Source: Microcoleaceae cyanobacterium UBA11344 (GTDB lineage Bacteria; Cyanobacteriota; Cyanobacteriia; Cyanobacteriales; Microcoleaceae). From it: a DNA stretch of 9,622 nucleotides. Positions within the stretch are counted from its first letter, which is position 1, and each line of letters opens with the position of its first letter. The notes under the pieces are model-generated. The model had not been told where the DNA came from. It ran no database searches and saw nothing but the letters and a program-made list of their open reading frames with translations. A program made the translations under genes and the position numbers. The stretch is from positions 1-9,622 of the forward strand of contig DMYK01000307.1 of the NCBI GenBank assembly GCA_003483675.1, given 5' to 3'. Below, one piece after another: positions 5,786 through 9,622 of the stretch.

Positions 5786-6046
5786 CTACCCGCCGCTGAC
5801 AGGGGGAATCAGTACAACTTCGTCGCCGTCTTGGAGGATGGTGTCGGGGGAGACGAATTCAAGGTTGAGGCCGAAGCGGGTGCGATCGCGCCACTGTTCT
5901 AATTGGGGATGTTGGGCGATCGCACGTTCTAGAACCTGGGACACTGGGGTGAGGAGTGGAAATTCTAATGTTTGTTCAGAAACACCGTAGGCTTCACCAA
6001 AGGCGGCGAACAGTTTAACCGTGATGGTAATCAAAGAGTTAGACAC
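5786..6046 (-). CDS. moaD: Molybdopterin synthase sulfur-carrier subunit MoaD
   Basis: An 86-residue beta-grasp protein. As a C-terminal thiocarboxylate, MoaD supplies sulfur to MoaE for converting cyclic pyranopterin monophosphate to molybdopterin. The N-terminal ITVKLFAAFGE strand (about 8-18) and the C-terminal DTILQDGDEVVLIPPVSGG (68-86) match the family, as does the length. The start is GTG (6044-6046); upstream there is no clear ribosome binding site, and a TTG at codon 5 is a possible alternative. No moaE or moaB lies next to it in this window. It differs clearly from the CysO-like carrier beyond thrC, so the two are probably not interchangeable. Confidence 0.87.
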   Translation of the reverse strand: MSNSLITITVKLFAAFGEAYGVSEQTLEFPLLTPVSQVLERAIAQHPQLEQWRDRTRFGLNLEFVSPDTILQDGDEVVLIPPVSGG

Positions 6047-6232
6047 AATAATTAAGAGTTAGGAACTTTAGCCAACGCTCAAATACACAATACAATTAAT
6101 TTGGAATTAGACGCGCCGAGGCTTAAAATCTGGTTGTTAAGTGCAGTTGGGAAGTCCAGAAACTTTACCCAGCTTAGTAAGCCATTAGTTTGATCTAAGA
6201 ATAATAGTGAAGTTAGCGCGATCGGAATATAT

Positions 6233-6520
6233 ATGGCAAGTAACGATTTTAAAGTGCTTCAAATTATTGAAGCTAAGGGCTGGTATGCCTTTGGAAGTAC
6301 CAAGCAAAGCCAGCACGTTGAGAGGTGGGTAAGACCTGTAGTGTGTTGGGTGTTAATAGAAGATAAAAAAAAGCGGCGCATTGTGACTGCTACCGCTAGC
6401 TATCAGATCGAAATTGACGATAAAGAAGTCGAGTTTTTTGCCCACGAAAGCGAAATTCAAGATTTAGAGAGTCTCCCGAAGTCGGTTTCGGTATCAGAAT
6501 TTCTCAAAACAGAAGATTGA
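6233..6520 (+). CDS. Hypothetical protein, 95 residues
   Basis: I do not recognise this protein. It is soluble-looking, with no signal peptide or membrane segment. The N-terminal half has several aromatic residues (GWYAFGS, ERWVRPVVCWVLIED), then a basic KKKRR patch at about 45-49, then alternating strands (ATASYQIEIDDKEVEFFA) and an acidic C-terminus (SVSVSEFLKTED). This looks like a small beta-rich domain. GGA lies 6 nt before the ATG. It is divergent from moaD across a 186-bp gap and is followed by a strong hairpin at 6628-6660. Codon use looks like that of its neighbours. Coding status is fairly likely; function is unknown. Confidence 0.65.
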   Translation: MASNDFKVLQIIEAKGWYAFGSTKQSQHVERWVRPVVCWVLIEDKKKRRIVTATASYQIEIDDKEVEFFAHESEIQDLESLPKSVSVSEFLKTED

Positions 6521-6627
6521 GGGAGCGATAGAAAGACCTTGTTTAACAAGTTATTAATTATTCCTTAGTAATTCCTTAAACTTGCTCTTGGATTTTAAGT
6601 AGACCAACCTAAAAACAACAGAACACC

Positions 6628-6660
6628 AGATACCCGACTTATCAAAGAAGTCGGGTATCT
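6628..6660. repeat. Perfect 13-bp hairpin
   Basis: AGATACCCGACTT (6628-6640), 7-base loop, AAGTCGGGTATCT (6648-6660). It lies 107 bp after the 95-residue gene and could stop or stabilise that transcript, but no T tract follows. The sequence (ACCCGACTT…AAGTCGGGT) is a dispersed hairpin common in filamentous cyanobacteria. Confidence 0.8.
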
Positions 6661-6950
6661 AACAGCGATGTTAAATTCATCCCTGTATCCATGTCCGAAT
6701 CTCTTAGAGTGCCATTCTTCCTTCTAAAAAATAAAGAGGGCGGAAGATTGCAGGCAATGCCAACACGCTTCCGACCTTTGCTGAATAACAGGGTATGCAT
6801 ATGTTTTTATATTATGGCAGGCAGGTTTTCGCTCGATCAAGAGGGCTATTGCAATCACCCACTTTTGCTTTCAGGCTGTGTTTGCAAGGCTCCTAATATT
6901 TTAGACTGGAACTTTTAAATTTGAGAGTCGGCGAGGGTTATAGGTTGTAG
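6661..6950. other. Non-coding stretch without recognisable features
   Basis: I see no gene here. A 75-codon frame (6691-6918, plus) lacks a ribosome binding site and looks non-coding. No strong inverted repeat or promoter was found. Confidence 0.5.
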
Positions 6951-6953
6951 TAA

Positions 6954-7049
6954 GGTGCGCCGAGGCGCACCCTACAAGTAGAGTCTGTGCGTAGTGCGCA
7001 GTGCGCACTACAAGTAGAGTCTGTGCGTAAGTCCTACATAAATAGGACT
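6954..7049. repeat. Cluster of three hairpins with a 22-bp direct repeat
   Basis: Hairpin 1: GGTGCGCC/GGCGCACC (6954-6961 with 6964-6971). Hairpin 2: GTAGTGCGC/GCGCACTAC (6991-6999 with 7003-7011). Hairpin 3: AGTCCTA/TAGGACT (7030-7036 with 7043-7049). All stems are perfect. A 22-bp direct repeat beginning CTACAAGTAGAGTC occurs at 6972-6993 and 7008-7029, between and after hairpins 1 and 2. The cluster ends 18 bp beyond the P450 stop and would sit at the 3' end of that minus-strand transcript. Confidence 0.8.
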
Positions 7050-7067
7050 GCAACAACCGCTTAGAGT

Positions 7068-8447
7068 TCAAACCGGACTAGGAACAGGTTCATGCTTCTG
7101 AGAATGGCGCATCCGCCGCCCCGTCATCACCATCCGCACGCCGCCGGCAGGCCCTAAAGTGACCCCTCGACGCTTCGGTTGCACAGGCTTGTTCTCGGCC
7201 AATGCTAGGTCGAAATCCCGCAAAATATTTGCCAGTACCAGTTTCATCTCCAACTGCGCCAGTGCCATACCGATGCAGCGGCGACTTCCCCCGCCAAAGG
7301 GCGCATACTCGTAAGGCGAGAATTGCCTCTCCAAAAACCGTTCTGGTTTAAATTGCAGCGGTTCTGGATACAAATCTTCGCGACGGTGGGCTAAATAAAT
7401 GGAGCCGACCACAACTGTACCCGGTTCGAGTTGATATCCCATGAGTTCCACGGGCGACTTGACTACTCGCGGAAATGTCAGCATTCCTACCGGATAAATC
7501 CGCAGCGTCTCTTGACAAACTGCACTCAGGTATGGTAATCGGAAAATCTCCATCGGGTCTGGATTTTCCCCCAAACTGTCCAATTCTTGTAGCAGTTTCT
7601 GGCGCACTGAGGGGAAACTGTGAATCCAGTAAAATGCCCAAGCTAGGGCTGTGGCTGTGGTTTCGTGACCGGCAAACAGCAGCGTCATCAACTCGTCGCG
7701 CAATTCTTCATCGGTCATCGGTTGCCCGTTTTCGTCGCGGGCGGCCATCATTAAGCTGAGAATGTCGGTGCGGTTGGCGTCTGGTTGCTCTTTGCGTTCG
7801 GCAATTTCGGCGTAAATCAGTTCGTCAATTTTTCGCTGCCGCTGTTTCATGCGTCCCCAAGGACTCCAGGGGCCCCAATCTTGCTGCATCCAGTCGAAAA
7901 ATAGCATACTCGATCGCAGAGGAGAACCAGTCATATCGACAACTGAGGCAAGTAGGGGTCTGAGTTCTTGGAATCGCGGGCCGTCATCCAAGCCGAACAC
8001 AGCCTGCAAAATTACCCGCATGGTGACTTCCTGCATGGCGCTGCGGGCAAAAAAAGGTCGATCGACCGACCATTTGCTGGCAACATCTAAAGCAATATCA
8101 CAAATTTGCTGGCCGTAGTTCCGCATCCGTTCCCCATGAAACGGGGGCATCAATAATTGGCGCTGGCGTTTGTGCTTCTCGCCGGAGAGGATAATCATCG
8201 ATTGTTCTCCCAGCAAGGGTTTTAGGATGCTGTTCAGGTGGCCAGGAGCTTCAAAAGCGCTGCTGTTGAGCATTTCCTGCACCGCTGGCGGGTGGTTGAG
8301 CATCACCAATGGTTCGATGTTGCCCCATCGAGTTGTGAAAATGTCACCGTATTGCTTAGCACATTGATCCATGTATGTCAACGGATCGGCGATCCATTGA
8401 ATTAGCTGCACAAATGGCAGAGTTTTGGGGCCGTTAGGTAGTGTCAT
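7068..8447 (-). CDS. Cytochrome P450, CYP110-like
   Basis: A heme-thiolate monooxygenase of 459 residues with this start. Numbered from an ATG six codons further upstream (8465), the motifs are: I-helix AGHETT (265-270), ExxR as ETLR (319-322), PERF (375-378) and the heme loop FGGGSRRCIG (390-399) with C397 as the iron ligand. The N-terminus MTLPNGPKTLP and overall pattern resemble the cyanobacterial CYP110 family, whose tested members oxidise fatty acids and related lipids or terpenes. I prefer the ATG at 8445-8447 because AGGA lies 6 nt before it and it fits the family N-terminus; the 8465 ATG cannot be excluded. There is no N-terminal membrane anchor. A GerMN-like lipoprotein gene lies 81 bp upstream on the same strand. 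No ferredoxin or reductase gene is in view, so electrons must come from elsewhere. Substrate unknown. Confidence 0.95.
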   Translation of the reverse strand: MTLPNGPKTLPFVQLIQWIADPLTYMDQCAKQYGDIFTTRWGNIEPLVMLNHPPAVQEMLNSSAFEAPGHLNSILKPLLGEQSMIILSGEKHKRQRQLLMPPFHGERMRNYGQQICDIALDVASKWSVDRPFFARSAMQEVTMRVILQAVFGLDDGPRFQELRPLLASVVDMTGSPLRSSMLFFDWMQQDWGPWSPWGRMKQRQRKIDELIYAEIAERKEQPDANRTDILSLMMAARDENGQPMTDEELRDELMTLLFAGHETTATALAWAFYWIHSFPSVRQKLLQELDSLGENPDPMEIFRLPYLSAVCQETLRIYPVGMLTFPRVVKSPVELMGYQLEPGTVVVGSIYLAHRREDLYPEPLQFKPERFLERQFSPYEYAPFGGGSRRCIGMALAQLEMKLVLANILRDFDLALAENKPVQPKRRGVTLGPAGGVRMVMTGRRMRHSQKHEPVPSPV

Positions 8448-8494
8448 CTGTTTTCCTAGTATCATCTCCCAGCCCCCCCTTGTTTTAAAGGGAA

Positions 8495-8506
8495 GTGCGT
8501 AAGTCC
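8495..8506. repeat. 12-bp dispersed motif GTGCGTAAGTCC
   Basis: Present at 7023-7034 and 8495-8506 on the plus strand, either side of the P450 gene, and inverted (GGACTTACGCAC) at 9534-9545. It is a spacer motif rather than a recognised regulatory site. Confidence 0.7.
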
Positions 8507-8528
8507 CATCTCCAATAATTTTAAGAGC

Positions 8529-9134
8529 TTATTCTCGAAGGGTGATCAAAATGTCCTCTCCAAGCTCTGTAAAACGAACTGTTTTAATTTTCCAAGGAGC
8601 ATAACTGGTTAAGGTTCGCCGCAGGCCCCCGAACAAACCTAACATCTGACAACTTGACAGATTTTGTAATTTTTGCCGGTAATTCCCTGATGTACGTAAA
8701 TCTACGGTGGCGATTCCAAGACGGCGATCGATCCTGAGTCGATAACCAACTAAACCTAAACTAGAGAAAACCTGCTGCTTTAACACTTCATTCACAGCAG
8801 ATGACATTAACTGGTTGTCTGGGCCTGTAACTGCTTCCGGGTGGAGACTTCGACAATTATTGTCTACCTTGTAAACCGTAACTGTGACGGCGCTGTCTGA
8901 TGCTGCGGAACTGGCTAAAACTGCGGGAACAGGATTAAATGGCTGCACTACTTGGCTCGATGCGGTCTCAATTTGATGGCGCGTCTGCTGTAGGTTTACG
9001 AACTGACTGGCTATAGTTGGGGGTTGGCCTTGGTTTTCTGCTGAGTTAGCTGCATCAGAGCTAGAACAACTGCTGGCACCGAGCAAAATTAACCCGGCCA
9101 CTAAATACCCCAACTGTTGATAAATATGGTTCAT
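8529..9134 (-). CDS. GerMN-domain-like putative lipoprotein
   Basis: A 201-residue exported protein. A hydrophobic N-terminal segment (about 8-20) leads to SSC with C23, a plausible though non-classical lipobox (A-S-S-C; Ala where Leu is usual), so it may be a lipoprotein or simply membrane-anchored. A Ser/Ala/Gln-rich linker (24-82) follows. The C-terminal domain (84-199) has VTVYKVDNNC, GYRLRIDRRLGIATVDL, and WKIKTVRFTELGEDI, a pattern I associate with cyanobacterial proteins annotated as GerMN (spore-germination-like). C94 and C162 could form a disulfide. Cyanobacteria do not form Bacillus-type spores, so the true role is unknown; a cell-envelope function is likely. The ATG has no clear Shine-Dalgarno. 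It lies 81 bp upstream of the P450 gene (8447 start). Confidence 0.75.
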   Translation of the reverse strand: MNHIYQQLGYLVAGLILLGASSCSSSDAANSAENQGQPPTIASQFVNLQQTRHQIETASSQVVQPFNPVPAVLASSAASDSAVTVTVYKVDNNCRSLHPEAVTGPDNQLMSSAVNEVLKQQVFSSLGLVGYRLRIDRRLGIATVDLRTSGNYRQKLQNLSSCQMLGLFGGLRRTLTSYAPWKIKTVRFTELGEDILITLRE

Positions 9135-9273
9135 AGTTTTTAATACGCAACAAAACGTCCGTGTATTGAGGGAGACTTTTGGTGGTAGAAAGCATTTAAT
9201 CCCTGATTACACTTAGAAGTATTTTATGGTATCCGTAATAGGGAGATGAAAATAAATTGAAAGTGCTTGTTTA

Positions 9274-9465
9274 TTACACAATATTAGTGTTAAATGGGGT
9301 GAGGTGCAATACCCCCCAGGGCAAATCTACCAGACCTAACGGGTAAAGCTTGTGGCCAGGCTCGCAAGGGATTTCAAATACTTTTTCAGTGGTGTCATGT
9401 GCCGTTGTAACAACAGAGCAATTCCAAGGTTGGAGGTTGCTACGCTTTTTCGCGAAAGCGAAAGG
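9274..9465 (-). pseudogene. Start-less protein-like fragment (C-terminal remnant)
   Basis: Between stops at 9466-9468 (TAG) and 9274-9276 (TAA) one minus-strand frame stays open for 63 codons without ATG. Its last ~45 residues look like real protein: AHDTTEKVFEIPCEPGHK and then LYPLGLVDLPWGVLHLTPFN, ending NTNIV. The upstream part (SNLQPWN, AKKR) overlaps a GCTTTTTCGCGAAAGC repeat at about 9442-9458, so the coherent part probably starts near 9405. I do not recognise the family. It may be the 3' end of a gene broken by repeat insertion. Confidence 0.35.
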
Positions 9466-9622
9466 CTAAGTTTGACTCCACAAAATTGCGACCTGAAAAA
9501 TAGTCCTGGACGCAGAAACCGGGTTTGATGGACGGACTTACGCACGCCGGGCCTTTAACTAGGAGTGAACACTTCGGCGGAGTTTATCCGCTCGACGAAG
9601 CGTGGCGTCGCACGCTCGCGTA
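9466..9622. other. Dispersed-repeat sequence at the window edge
   Basis: No gene is supported. It holds CGCAGAAACCGGGTTT (a spacer-repeat fragment), the inverted GGACTTACGCAC motif (9534-9545), and a GC-rich block CTTCGGCGGAGTTTATCCGC…CGAAG that can fold. A frame starting GTG near 9565 stays open to the edge but looks repeat-derived. Confidence 0.45.

Noticed and set aside
6691..6918. 75-codon plus-strand frame
   Set aside because: No Shine-Dalgarno, unnatural composition and no family resemblance.
9336..9545. 69-codon minus-strand frame
   Set aside because: The neighbouring frame over 9274-9411 reads much more like a protein; this one is likely its shadow plus repeat sequence.

Overview
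This window looks like a chromosomal segment of a filamentous cyanobacterium. The evidence is at least four HIP1 octamers (GCGATCGC at 19-26, 4795-4802, 5882-5889 and 5916-5923), gene families typical of the phylum (long-tailed RNase J, a CYP110-like P450, a GerMN-type lipoprotein), and long intergenic stretches full of small dispersed hairpin repeats. An Oscillatoria/Microcoleus-like genus is my inference from this repeat style; no marker gene proves it.

Layout. 1-322 is non-coding, with a heptamer tandem repeat just before rnj. 323-2203 (+) is RNase J. 2204-3552 has no conventional gene but is highly structured: three copies of an 83-88 bp nested-palindrome repeat (R) enclose two copies of a ~330 bp unit (A+B), in the order R1-A1-[405 bp insert]-B1-R2-A2-B2-R3. 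Each B has a near-consensus extended -10 promoter, a 21-bp hairpin and an A8/T8 terminator-like end, so it looks like a duplicated small-RNA gene of about 113 nt (a micropeptide is the alternative). The insert has the end hairpins of an IS200/IS605 element but no transposase and no TnpB gene. Copy 2 preserves the uninterrupted site, which fixes both insert boundaries to the base.

3553-6046 is all on the minus strand: moaD (GTG start), then thrC with a clear promoter of its own, then a second sulfur-carrier gene whose product resembles mycobacterial CysO more than MoaD. The thrC/CysO-like pairing suggests, but does not prove, a link between a PLP enzyme and protein-thiocarboxylate sulfur transfer.

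6233-6520 (+) is an unrecognised 95-residue protein, followed by a strong hairpin. 6661-7067 holds no convincing gene and ends in a cluster of three hairpins with a 22-bp direct repeat. 7068-9134 is a minus-strand pair: a GerMN-like lipoprotein upstream and a CYP110-like cytochrome P450 downstream, 81 bp apart. Beyond 9134 there is a start-less, protein-like reading frame (9274-9465, minus) that I take to be a gene remnant, then dispersed-repeat sequence to the window end.
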